The notes under the pieces are model-generated. The model saw only the letters and a list, made by a program, of their open reading frames with translations, did not search any database and had not been told where the DNA came from. From positions 5,702,755 through 5,766,754 of the forward strand of contig CM051512.1 of the NCBI GenBank assembly GCA_028015205.1: DNA of 64,000 bases, read 5' to 3'. The DNA is from Mytilisepta virgata (taxonomy: Eukaryota > Mollusca > Bivalvia > Mytilida > Mytilidae). This document shows, piece after piece, positions 11,816 to 22,600 of this stretch (its first letter is position 1; each line of letters begins with the position of its first letter). A program made the translations under genes and the position numbers.

Positions 11816-13180
11816 AGATTATAAACATCCTGTGTAATATACCATAACTTATGGCAGTATGTTTTTATTATACTGAATGCCTTGATCTCATCTGAATTAG
11901 TTGATGCGGAATATACAATACTGTATCTCAATTAATTAACTGTATTTTAAGTCAACAATAAAATATCAATAAAAACAGCTGCGGACAATAGTGGTGCTGC
12001 AGAACCAACGCCTGGTGGGGTTGTGGCAATATAATGACCTGTTATAGTATTTTAAAAAAAAGCATGTACTTTTCAAGTTCAAGATGAAAACAATAAGAAT
12101 CATACAGTGACAATGACCAAAATGACACTACGCAGTACCCTAGCAACATGTGATAATTTTGCATAGCAACGAAAATATAATATCACATTCCGAGACCGAA
12201 CATTACCGCACTCGAAAAATATCACCCTTTCCAGTCGAGTTTTACCGATTAGTATTTTACTTCCGCCCAAGCTGACAAACATCAGACGGCAAGTTGGTTG
12301 TCTTGATTTTCAAGATTGATAACCTATTTCCATTATTCTGCAGGTATGGCATTTGCAGACGTGCCTGAAGAGACAATTCAAGAAATTAATACACAATAGA
12401 ATAAAACAAAAAACAAAACAAAAAAGACAAAATACCACATTCTGAAACACCATGCAATGAAATAATTGGATTACATAAGAAATTAGCATAAAGTATAATA
12501 GTGTCAGTTATCAAATACATATACCAAGCATTTGTAATGAGCTAAGGTAAGCGGTCTATTTTCATATTCAAGTTATAATAACCTGTTTTCAATTTCCTAA
12601 TAAAATATAGGCTGACGTACGGCCAAGACAAGCCTGGATGTGTTTGGACATGTGTGCTTAAGATAGTGGATTAATACAAATCGAACCTAGGTATATCCTC
12701 ATTTGATTTCTACCCATATGAGGTTTTGGGATGACACCCGATCTGATATGGATTACTGTATGACCTTTTCAGAATTGCTTGTCGTTTTTCCGGATCTTTG
12801 TCAAATGTTTCTATGAAATGAATGTAAAAAGTATAAGTTTACTTTTTGTTTCCGATATTTGGAATTATAAATTGTCTATTCCACTGCTGAAATGTCATTT
12901 TGTGTATGCAAATCATTTATTTGTGCCTAAAATATGACGTCACCACAAACAAATGCAAAGCTGATGCATATGTGCAAGGATTGTTTCCACAAACATTAAC
13001 TCTAATTAAGTCCGAAGGTTTTTACCAGGAAATCAGTTGCCAATGTACATGTATGTGGGACAAAAAGTTATTCATGTATTAATCAATATTTATGGATGAA
13101 TACCGTAAGAGCTTTCTGTGTGCTTTACTTTCTTTTCGCATTTTAATAAACGGCTCATATGATTGTAAAATTACCGACTT
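11816..13180. other. No gene recognised
   Basis: Short ORFs only, and no motif or hairpin that I can support. Confidence 0.35.
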
Positions 13181-13184
13181 TTGT

Positions 13185-13435
13185 CAAGAAATACCAAAGG
13201 GATATTCGATGGAGTGAAAAATCGAAACAACTGACAAACTTCGGAGAACAACGAAGACAAGACCAAAACAATACATGCACTACAATTAAAAACTAAAAAC
13301 ATATGAACAACATGGACCCCACCAAAAAACCAGGTGTAGACTCAGGTGCTCCGAAAGAGTAAGTAGTCTCTTCTTCCTGCAGGGCACACGCCATGCTGAC
13401 TATATCAAATCCGGTATGAGGAAGGGGTAACATCA
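13185..13435 (-). repeat. Penelope-associated 3' tail repeat, reverse copy
   Basis: Reverse complement of the 5280-5510 tail: ACAACTGACAAACT, AAAACAATACA, CCACCAAAAAA, TCAGGTGCTCCG and the ATCAAATCCGGTATGAGGAAG segment all recur in order. Confidence 0.65.
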
Positions 13436-13719
13436 ATGGATAAATGACGATTTCCCATACACTGCACTAACGTTACCCTTCTTCATTGTAAACTATATAT
13501 GTGTGTGATTTAATACACTGTTGCTTCTATGGGGCGGAAGAATGTTTGTTTATCTAGTATTTGGTCAGGAAAAACCCATTCTTATATTAAAAATTAGTTA
13601 CTTTGAAGCTGATTTTGCAAAAAGGCTAGAAATTTTATTCCACAACAATTTTTGTTCAGTTGAAATGATTTTAACAGAGTAATGGTGGTTTTATGGATAT
13701 ATACTCAATTAACTGTCCG

Positions 13720-14110
13720 TTTTTTGCTCACCTGTGAGCTTTTGTCTTCACTTAGCGTCCGTCGCCGTCCGTCGTCCGTTAACTTTTCACATTTTAATCT
13801 TCTCCTTTGAAACCACTGGGCTAAATGGAATTACATTTTGGCAGGAAGCATCTATGTAAAGTCCTTTATAAAGATTGCTCATTTCGTCCAGATAGGACAA
13901 CAAACATGGCCGCCATGGGCAATTGTTGTTTCTGATTGACTGAGTTTTCAAAAAAACTGCGGGGAAAAATGGAACAAAACTTGACAGGAAGCATATATGG
14001 GAGGTCCTTTATAAAGTTTCCTCATTTCGTCCCGATCGGACTACAAGTATGCCCGCCATCGGCAGTTCTTGTTTCTGATTGGTTGATATAAAAAAAAATC
14101 TTCTCCTCTG
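13720..14110. repeat. Dispersed mollusc repeat (CCGTCGTCCGTTAAC...CCACTGGGC)
   Basis: Contains GTGAGCTTTTGTCTTC, the GTCCGTCGTCCGTTAAC block and GAAACCACTGGGC. The same word order appears near 50.4-50.6 kb and 54.2-54.3 kb. Internal copies of 'TATAAAG-TCATTTCGTCC' lie about 160 bp apart. Confidence 0.5.
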
Positions 14111-14259
14111 AAAAAACCAAGATTTCTGTCGTAATAAAACATTATTTCTCCATCCTTTACAGTGGGGAAATATCGTTTTCGTTCGGTTCGTCTGTCTATC
14201 TATCTTTCCTTCCCGATTATTATCATTGGATTTTCCCATTATGCGTTTGCCAGTTGAGA

Positions 14260-15700
14260 ATTCGTCAAGAGACTACGTGCACTCATTGACTACTTGTTTT
14301 TTTCGGATGTCATTTCTCAGTTGACATACAATATCCCATTGAAGAATGTACAGTAGGTAACAGCAACCTCTTCTGTTTAAAAGACAGGCCTGTTACTATA
14401 CATGAACCTTTGTATGCAATTTTATTTGTTCTTTTAATATATATTTCATTTCAACATTTATTGGACATATTGCTGATTACTTATCGACTTTGGCATGATC
14501 ATGATGAAGTAAGATAATTAAAATTTTCTTGAATTCGTGGAATCGTAGTCATAGAAAATTCACGAAAATTATAGCACCAGGAATGATCGTTTATTCTTAT
14601 CTGAAAGTCGCCTTGATTGACAATAACGTAGTAGCAGGACAGTTGACTCAATCTATCTACTAGCATCTCAAAACTCCTCATATTTAAAATTTACATTATA
14701 TTTACTCCTGATATCTCGAAAGTCCTGTTAAATAGAATGATTTTGACTGTCTCTTGAGCTCTGAGATAATGAGGGTGAACTCTTATATTTAAGACAAAAA
14801 AAAAATTATTGATTGTGAAATGTATTTATTAATTATGTCATCTGATGGGATCTGTTTGAGCTGTTGGGGACGTTCTGAAAAGGTTAAAATAAATGTGAAA
14901 TGTTTTCATTGTGTACAAATTAAGAATTTTTTATTGACATACACCAATTTAAAAAAAAAATAAAAGCAATGCATTATCTAAGCAGAAGCTAAGGCATTTT
15001 AGAAATTATTGTGAGTTAAGGAAATAACTACGTGAGTTTCATTGGTAGTCAGGGAAGGAATTTGAAAAAAAAATTCAAAAATCAAAATTGGTAAAAAAAA
15101 AAAAAATGGGTTTGAAAAATTTATTTCAATACGATTAAACATTATCTACGTTGAATACTTACTGAACTGTTTATTCCGTATTAATTTCAGACGACAGAAA
15201 TCTCGTGAAAAAATCCTTACATATATATTTTGACTTCTTTTCACTTTCTGTTGGACTGGAAGTAAACTTTTTCTACGTTTTGATATTTAGCACATTTCTA
15301 CTTCCATTTTCAGATAAAACTGAATTTACTAATTTTTGCGATGTCCAAAGAATAAAGAGGCTTAATGGGGTGGAGTGTGGGGGTTATGACTCAACGGAAT
15401 ATAGTAAAATTAAGAAGGAATGTCATTAAAAGAATACCAAAGCATTCAGACATGTAAACGACATTTATCAATTTAAAGAATTTCACCCGAACCTATGCTA
15501 ATGACCGTCTTGACCTTCAGTTGATTAGGAGATGTTTATCTTTATTGGAGCCTCACTATGACTTTAAGGTGAGGAACAGAAATTAAAGAGATATTCCGTT
15601 GCTTTGACTACTTTTGTTACGTATAAATAGGGATTTAGTATTAATCATTTATCCTTTCTTATTTATAAGAAAGACATCAAAACCAAAATCATAATACAAG
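14260..15700. other. No gene recognised
   Basis: AT-rich with several poly-A runs. The longest open frame (15205-15429) has no recognisable feature. Confidence 0.35.
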
Positions 15701-15859
15701 GTAAAACCATAAGGTTAGTTGATTGATTGGCTATTAAACGCCAAAATGGCGATATAACAGGCAATATCAAGGCGAGAACTATTTAGAATAAAAACTTCAA
15801 GCCATAAGAACAAATGTTATAACATAGCTAAATCCAATAAAACACATAGCAAACTAAAA

Positions 15860-15950
15860 GGAAACAGAAAACAACACGAAACTAAAACATTAGTAAAAAA
15901 AAATGATGATAACGCCAGGTGCTCCGGAATGGTAAGCATATCCTGCACCA
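15860..15950 (-). repeat. Short copy of the Penelope-associated tail
   Basis: GCCAGGTGCTCCGGAATGGTAAGCA matches the reverse of the 5.3/48.1-kb tail; only about 90 bp remain. Confidence 0.4.
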
Positions 15951-16067
15951 TTAATAATCATTGTATATATAACAAATAATTTAAAATTTCACCTATATAT
16001 CTAATATTGTTTTTATTAAATTTCGTACTTTTAGATTTATATAGAAACAATGTGTTTTAAACTAGTC

Positions 16068-16396
16068 TCGTGGTAGCGTGCTCGCCCGTGGAAGGTCGCG
16101 GGTTCGATCCCCGCCGGGTCAAACCAAAGACATTAAAATTGGTATTTGCTGCTTCTCCGCCAAGCGCGCGGCATCTATGAGTAAGAGCAAAGTCTGGTCG
16201 GCTCGGAGTCAGTATAATGTGTCTGAGTGAGGTGATATGTCTTCCTGTGGAGAGTTACCTCATGAGCTAGCACATTCAAAATCCGACTAAGCGTGTCGGC
16301 CTAGTACAAAGCAGGGATACTCATTATCATATTAACATGTTCTCGTCCTGATATGCACCTAGTTGCCACTGGACGTTAAACAATAATTCATCTTTC
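16068..16396 (+). mobile_element. tRNA-derived SINE, full length with TSD
   Basis: The head is tRNA-like (GTGGTAGCGTGCTCGCC as A-box region, GGTTCGATCCC as B-box), followed by the unrelated body and a tail ending GACGTTAAACAATAATTCATC. It is flanked by the 9-bp target-site duplication AAACTAGTC at 16059-16067 and 16397-16405. It should be mobilised in trans by a LINE. Related copies are at 33,636 and (reverse, diverged) 11.6 kb. Confidence 0.8.
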
Positions 16397-16405
16397 AAAC
16401 TAGTC

Positions 16406-17950
16406 CATATTTTGTGATATTGCAAGGTGAACTATTTTTAGAAATAGGTTATTTCCAATTCATGCTCGTTAAATTGGAATGTAATAAATCAAATATAGCA
16501 CGTCACTGTCGTACAATATCATGTTTTATGGATCATTTAAAGTAATAATGTTGCTGCTAAAGTAATAATATTGCTGTTGAGTGGTATTGCTATAGAATTA
16601 TAAGAAACTTTAAATCTAATAGAAGGGACAATTTTGGATAGAACAAAAGAGACGGGTGTCGAGTTCCAAATGGGGTAGGAGTCTGTATCGCTCACATACA
16701 TTTCATTTGTCCACCTTAAGCAAAAATGGATATTTTATTGTGGCTGGTAGATGCAATATTAAAACAGGATTATATATGAACCATTACTGCCAAGTTTAGC
16801 TAGCTATAGAATGTTCATGTTTACTTTGGCTGTGATAGCCATCTTGATTGGCTGTCCACCTCGTCGGATAGAATTTGAAAAGGAAAAACCTAATTGCTGC
16901 CAGGTTTGATGTATTCAGACAAGACTATATTTAAAGTTAATTTTCCAATAGTTTTCTATGTTAAACTAACGTTGCCTTTATCGGTCGTGTTTATGGTAGT
17001 TCAGATCAAAAGACATAACGTTGAAATAATTACATGCTGCCACTGTTGGGTGGCTAAGTAATTTCAGAAAAGGGAATCTTTAAGTGAATTTTCCCATAGG
17101 TTCCAATGTTAAACTAGATTCGGCTATGACCGCTATTCCGGTTGTCGGCCACGCTCCGGATACATTTTTGAAAAAGGCCACTTAAACCCCATTCCACTCA
17201 AACCATTCCCTAAAATGGCCCAGAGAAAACGTTTAAATCTCTCTTTGATGTTTTTTTTTTCTTTTCATACCGGTGGTCACATTGGTGTGTCGCACAAATC
17301 TACTGACATATTTTTGAAAGGGTACTAGCCAAACACTATTCCTCAAAATTTTGGTTGCAATTCGACTTGTGGTTTCAGAAAAGAATAACGACGCGTGACG
17401 GACGCTAAGTGATGGTAATAGTCCACATGGCAAAAAAAAAGTAAACCTTGCAAACTAAGTTAGTAATCAACCTGTTCATAACTATAAAAACTGATACGCT
17501 TTTTTTGCACGTAATCCTGATTTTCATATTTAAAAAACAAATTTGAATTTGCAGTATTTTAAAATTGATATTGCGTAAAAAGGTGGCCGCGTCACAATAT
17601 CCAAAATATGTTACCCTGTACAAACTGGGTCGAAGTGTTCGTGTTCGTTATATTTTGAATAAAATTATCAATTACACAAACCTCGGAGCGCTTGTACCAT
17701 TTTTAATCTAAAGTACATAAATGGTTTTAGAAAGTAATTAATAATTTTAATTTTGTCTCGCCATTATCCTAAAGTATTGAGTCGGTAGGTTTCCCATGTC
17801 AAGCCATATGTGCCTGTCATTCAGAATGTTTCTGACGGAGTTGTTTGTTGTCATATATGTAACTATATATTCGATATCTATAAAAAAATATCATTGTTGA
17901 AAATATTTGTTTTAATTATCACGTAATGTTAATCTGAATAATTCTATGTA
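16406..17950. other. No gene recognised; diverged dispersed repeats
   Basis: Scattered similarity to the 'CATTTTTGAAAA...CCCATTCC' repeats of other mollusc dispersed elements. No coding signal. Confidence 0.3.
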
Positions 17951-18010
17951 ATTTAACTAGACATGTTTTTTTTTACTTAACATTCTTTTAATTAATACAT
18001 AAATTACACG

Positions 18011-18249
18011 GGGCCTCGGTGGCCGAGTGGTCTAGGTAGTTCGTCATGACTACTACTGATCACTAGCTTGTCAACGCTGGGGTTGTGAGTTCGAATCTCA
18101 CCTGTGCCGGGGTGTGTTCGACTCCGATCTTAATTGATAAGGGTTGCCAATTTTCCTACCGAAGGTCGGTGGTTCTCTACGGGTACTCCGCCGCGATATG
18201 GCCAAAATGTGCTGAAAACGGCGTTAAACCCCAACTAAACAAACACTAA
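18011..18249 (+). mobile_element. tRNA-derived SINE (copy 1)
   Basis: The head GGCCTCGGTGGCCGAGTGG resembles a Ser/Leu-type tRNA A-box arm, and GAGTTCGAATCTC is the B-box. The tail ends in CCCCAACTAAACAAACACTAA. The 14-bp TSD ACATAAATTACACG lies at 17997-18010 and 18250-18263. A diverged reverse copy lies at about 55,260-55,530. Confidence 0.8.
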
Positions 18250-18524
18250 ACATAAATTACACGAAATACCAAAACCTCATTTATAGACCCTATATTATCA
18301 GTGGCCGTTCGTGTCATTGATGCGACATAATTACGCGTAAGTAGAACTTTCTCGTTAAAACTCAAAATTCACGCGTAAATATAAGGAAATAACACGTCAT
18401 TGAATTAAAATTACGCGTAAAATAAAATAAAATAACGTGTGAATATTTGAAATAACGCGTCGTTCATTTAACTAGACATGTTTTTTTTACTTAACATTCT
18501 TTTAATTAATACATAAATTACACG

Positions 18525-18763
18525 GGGCCTCGGTGGCCGAGTGGTCTAGGTAGTTCGTCATGACTACTACTGATCACTAGCTTGTCAACGCTGGGGTTGT
18601 GAGTTCGAATCTCACCTGTGCCGGGGTGTGTTCGACTCCGATCTTAATTGATAAGGGTTGCCAATTTTCCTACCGAAGGTCGATGGTTCTCTACGGGTAC
18701 TCCGCCGCGATATGGCCAAAATGTGCTGAAAACGGCGTTAAACCCCAACTAAACAAACACTAA
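18525..18763 (+). mobile_element. tRNA-derived SINE (copy 2, by segmental duplication)
   Basis: Same element with the same TSD (18511-18524 and 18764-18777); it was copied with the 515-bp unit rather than by a new insertion. Confidence 0.8.
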
Positions 18764-18812
18764 ACATAAATTACACGAAATACCAAAACCTCATTTATAG
18801 ACCCTATATTAT

Positions 18813-19291
18813 CAGTGGCCGTTCGTGTCATTGATGCGACATAATTACGCGTAAGTAGAACTTTCTCGTTAAAACTCAAAATTCACGCGTAAATATAAGG
18901 AAATAACACGTCATTGAATTAAAATTACGCGTAAAATAAAATAAAATAACGTGTGAATATTTGAAATAACGCGTCGTTCATATTTACGTGTTAACTTTGA
19001 ATTATAGCGTGTATGTATTTTATTATTATGCAATATTTATTCTTTATGACGCGTTATTTATTTTTGGGGAAATACCATTTATTCCGTGCGAATTACGAAC
19101 ACCTATGCGATATAATGTTGAATTAAAGCGTAAGTACGACTTAACCGATATTAATTTCAATTTACGCGTAATTATTTATAATTCACACGTATATTTTTTT
19201 ACAATATACGCGTGACTTTCCAGTTTTCTCGCGTAAATTTTACTTACGCGTAATTTTATCGCGCCAGTGACATGAATGGCCACTCTCACTG
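18813..19291. mobile_element. MITE with CAGTGGCC termini and ACGCGTAA repeats
   Basis: The left end CAGTGGCCGTTCGTGTCATTG and the right end (reverse complement CAGTGAGAGTGGCCATTCATG, then TCACTGGCGCGATA) form imperfect terminal inverted repeats followed by TTACGCGTAA on both sides. Inside, TTACGCGTAA-like words recur at least eight times. The flanking 'TAT' on both sides fits a short TSD. A left-half copy (18298-18465) lies in the upstream duplication unit. Confidence 0.65.
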
Positions 19292-19375
19292 TATGTCAGG
19301 GTTGGTGTGAAGAAAGGGAAAGTTAATAGCAAGAAAAATTAAAATCATCAGAAATTTTGATTTAGGTCGTTGGGT

Positions 19376-19384
19376 TTTTAATAA
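19376..19384 (-). terminator. Possible poly(A) signal of the collagen-like gene
   Basis: ATTAAA on the minus strand about 160 nt after the stop codon; no better AATAAA is close. Weak evidence. Confidence 0.3.
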
Positions 19385-19541
19385 GTACATATCAATTCAA
19401 TTAGAATTAAAATGAAGAATGCAAAAACTTGGCCAACATTACCACCTGAAATTTAGGAAAAAAAACGAAGTACGTTTGTGACTTAAGTTAGAGTATGATT
19501 GAAAATATATTTTAAATATAACATATAACAATTAATACATT

Positions 19542-19642
19542 TTAGATAGAGCATGAAATAGATCCAGCTATTAATGTACAATTTTGTCCTGCCGGACATG
19601 CAGTTGGACACTCACATGTTACTGGTTCATCACATCCGGCAT
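19542..19642 (-). CDS. Collagen-like gene exon 7: Cys-rich C-terminus and stop
   Basis: Starts after TTTCATTTTAG in phase 1 and encodes (D)[20 protein letters not shown] followed by [12 protein letters not shown] and TAA. Six Cys in about 33 residues suggest a disulphide-linked trimerisation or cross-linking tail, with one N-x-T sequon (NCT). The first residues complete GDA-GCD triplets. Confidence 0.8.
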
Positions 19643-22600
19643 CTAAAATGAAAGAAACCAAATAAATTACTGTGTCAAAAATTCTAAATTTCATGCAAGC
19701 CAAGGATTTTTATCTGACACTAATTTTTTTTTCAAAAACTTTCCTACCAAACAATCATCATATTTTTTTCTCTTTTTTTTTTCGCAATGAAAAACCAGAT
19801 GCATGGAGTGGTATGCTCATTGGATGGCCTTCCTTTGACTTAAATTATTTTTATAGCGTTGTGTCTCAAAGATTTAAATACAAAACAAAAATGTATATAT
19901 CCAGTCTTAAAGCAATATAAATAAACTGTTTTGTTTGAATTTGTCTTCGTCTGCGGCGAAATAAAAATTTCGAGATTTTGCTAACTACATGTATGACTGC
20001 TACTCCTTATTAGAGTTGTTCCCTTTGAACAGTTAACTGAACCAGTTAATGATAAAGGACATGAAACAAGTAGTATAGACCTGTCTTTTCGACACATAAT
20101 TATCTGAAGCCTTGTACTTGAAACTGACATGAAAGTCAAAGGTCAGGTCACACTTTCCCTTTAACATTAAGCCTAAGTTATCTCTTTCTAAAATCGTGAA
20201 AGTTGGTTGATGAAATGTGTTCGGGATAAGAATATAACTTTCTCTCACCACGAGAGGGTAAGACAACTTGTGCCGGTGTAAGAAATCCATGTGGAATATC
20301 ACTTTCTCTCATTAAAAGCGGTTGAAGACAATGTTTGCCGATGTGAGACACCCATGTGAATTTTCCTTGTCTTACATCACGTGACACAAAATGTAACGTC
20401 ACAGTACAGTCAAACCTGCTTTAAAGGGCACCTCTATATAACAAATCACTGTCTATAAAGGGCACAGTGAAAAAGTCCCATTTATGAACAAAGCGTGTAA
20501 ACCTAACCTCAGTATAAAGGGCACCTGCTCATACAGGACACTTTTTTCTGGTACATTGGGTGCCCTTTATAGACAATTTTGACTGTACATGATTCTCATT
20601 TAGAATTAAATTTCAAGTTTTATGTCCATTCTAATTTTTAATCTATTTCTTTACATTTTTACGATATGCAATGAGAGAAAATGTATCATTCATACAGAAA
20701 GATGTAGGATAAGGGAATTCCATCCTCAGGGTCGCATTTTTTATTGTCTGACATTCGGCAAGCCTCGTGTCTGACAGAAAAATGTGACCATCCGGGTCGA
20801 ATTCCAATATCCTCCATCTTTGTGTATGAACGATAGTTATAATCCTTCATGCAGATTTATGTAGGATAGTGGAATTCTATCAAAGGGGTCACATTTTTCT
20901 GTCAGACAAGAGGCTCACCGAGTGTCTGACAATAAAAAATGTCATTTCGAGTGTGAAGTTCAATTATCCTACATCTTTCTGTATGAATGATAAATTTTCT
21001 CTCGTTACAGACCAAACAGACAAGAAATTTCAAAGAAATAGATCGGATGTTAAAATGGTCGAAAACATAAAAATCGTTCTATAATCTTAAGGATTCTAGA
21101 TATATAAAACAAGCCAATTTGGTTCTAAACCAAAAGTATAAATCTTGGAACTAAATGTTAAATGGTAATCACCCAGTAGTTTTATATTTACAATTCTAAT
21201 ATGACATGCTTCAAACGCTTTCGGTCTACATCCGTGGTAAAACATGGATATATTGGCTCCAACGCCAGACGCCAGACTGCTTGTTTGAGAACGTCATAGT
21301 AAAGTTTCTCACAAGCTTTAACGACGTCATAGTATAACTTGCATTGTGTAATGACGTCTTCGTGTCTGAATACCTATGTTGCAGTGTTTCAAAATGTCGT
21401 AGAAACTGTCCTATTAGAATTGAAATAATTCAGGTGGCTTGAAAATAGCCTGATTTTACCATGGCCATTTATGCCGATATTTTACCACTTCCTTTCGCTC
21501 GTGGCAAAATATTTGGCATAACTAGCCTACCTGTTGTAAAATCAGAATATTTTGAGGCCATCTTTACTAATTTCTGAAGCAATTTCTTTTTTGAAATCCG
21601 GGAAAACTGATGTCTTCTTGAAATTTTGACATTCTGTCGTCAATATACTGTGTTGTGACGTTTTGTATCACGTGATATAAAGTAGGGTCTTCTTCTAATG
21701 ACACATGTCTTCCATCCCATGTAATGAGAGAACATTATATACATAAACTGTTGGCAAACATATTTTTGTTTTGTAAGAGCCTAAGAAAGTAAACGAAAAG
21801 CTATTCTACGGCGAAATTTTCTTCTGTTTTGAAGGAGTATATGTTTGCGCAAGAAAACAAGTGTCATTTCGTTTGGTTGATTATTTTGCTGTCTACAGAT
21901 TACCAGTAATTCGTTCATTGCCCTTCTCTTAACACGGGATCGGGGTACTTAACTATAGAGTTTAAGTGTATACAGATACATACATGTGATATATGTGCGT
22001 TGTAGTGGAAGTGAAAGCAATGTAGATATATACATGTATTCATCTTGTCAATACAAAACTTTGGCGGGTTAATTTTGACAACTCTCTAACAGAATGAGTG
22101 TCTCTTGATCCAAAAAGCGGTACTATTAATCATCTACACGCATGCTCGGGAATGTATTATCTGATAACAGGTGAATTTTACACTCTCATAATATAAGTTA
22201 ACAGCGATGAGCAGCGCGGAGCAAGAGATGAGCAGCGATGAGCAGCCCGGAGCAAGAGAAGAGCAGCGAAGAGCAAAAGAAGAGCAACAAAGAGCAAGAG
22301 AAGAGCAGCGATGAGCCATAAATATACGAAATGTACACATCTTGTACAGTAATAAAACTGAAATAAAAATTTTATTTTAATACAGACTGGTCACTTTCTT
22401 TCGTCCTCCTTTATTCTGACGAAAAAAACCAATGTTGGTGTAGAAATTCTCCTTTTTTATATCGATTTGTGTATGTCGAATCTATCATGATCCTTCTTGG
22501 CTTTCGTAAAATTACATATTAGTTACCATCATATGTATTATAATAAGCTGTCCCAAACTAACTTTAGATTTTAAAAAATGATTTCGGAACCTGTACATCG

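Larger units (their letters stand above)
17951..18980. repeat. 515-bp tandem duplication containing a SINE and half a MITE
   Basis: Units 17951-18465 and 18466-18980 are nearly identical; I noted one substitution (GGTCGGTGG vs GGTCGATGG) and one poly-T length difference. Each holds the same SINE with its TSD plus the left part of the ACGCGTAA-rich MITE, so the duplication happened after both insertions. Confidence 0.85.

Noticed and set aside
16068..16125. A tRNA gene at the SINE head.
   Set aside because: Only the promoter boxes are preserved; it is the 5' end of a TSD-flanked SINE.
18011..18100. A tRNA gene (Ser/Leu-like).
   Set aside because: A- and B-boxes are present, but the sequence is followed by a SINE body and flanked by a TSD; it does not fold as a mature tRNA without gaps.
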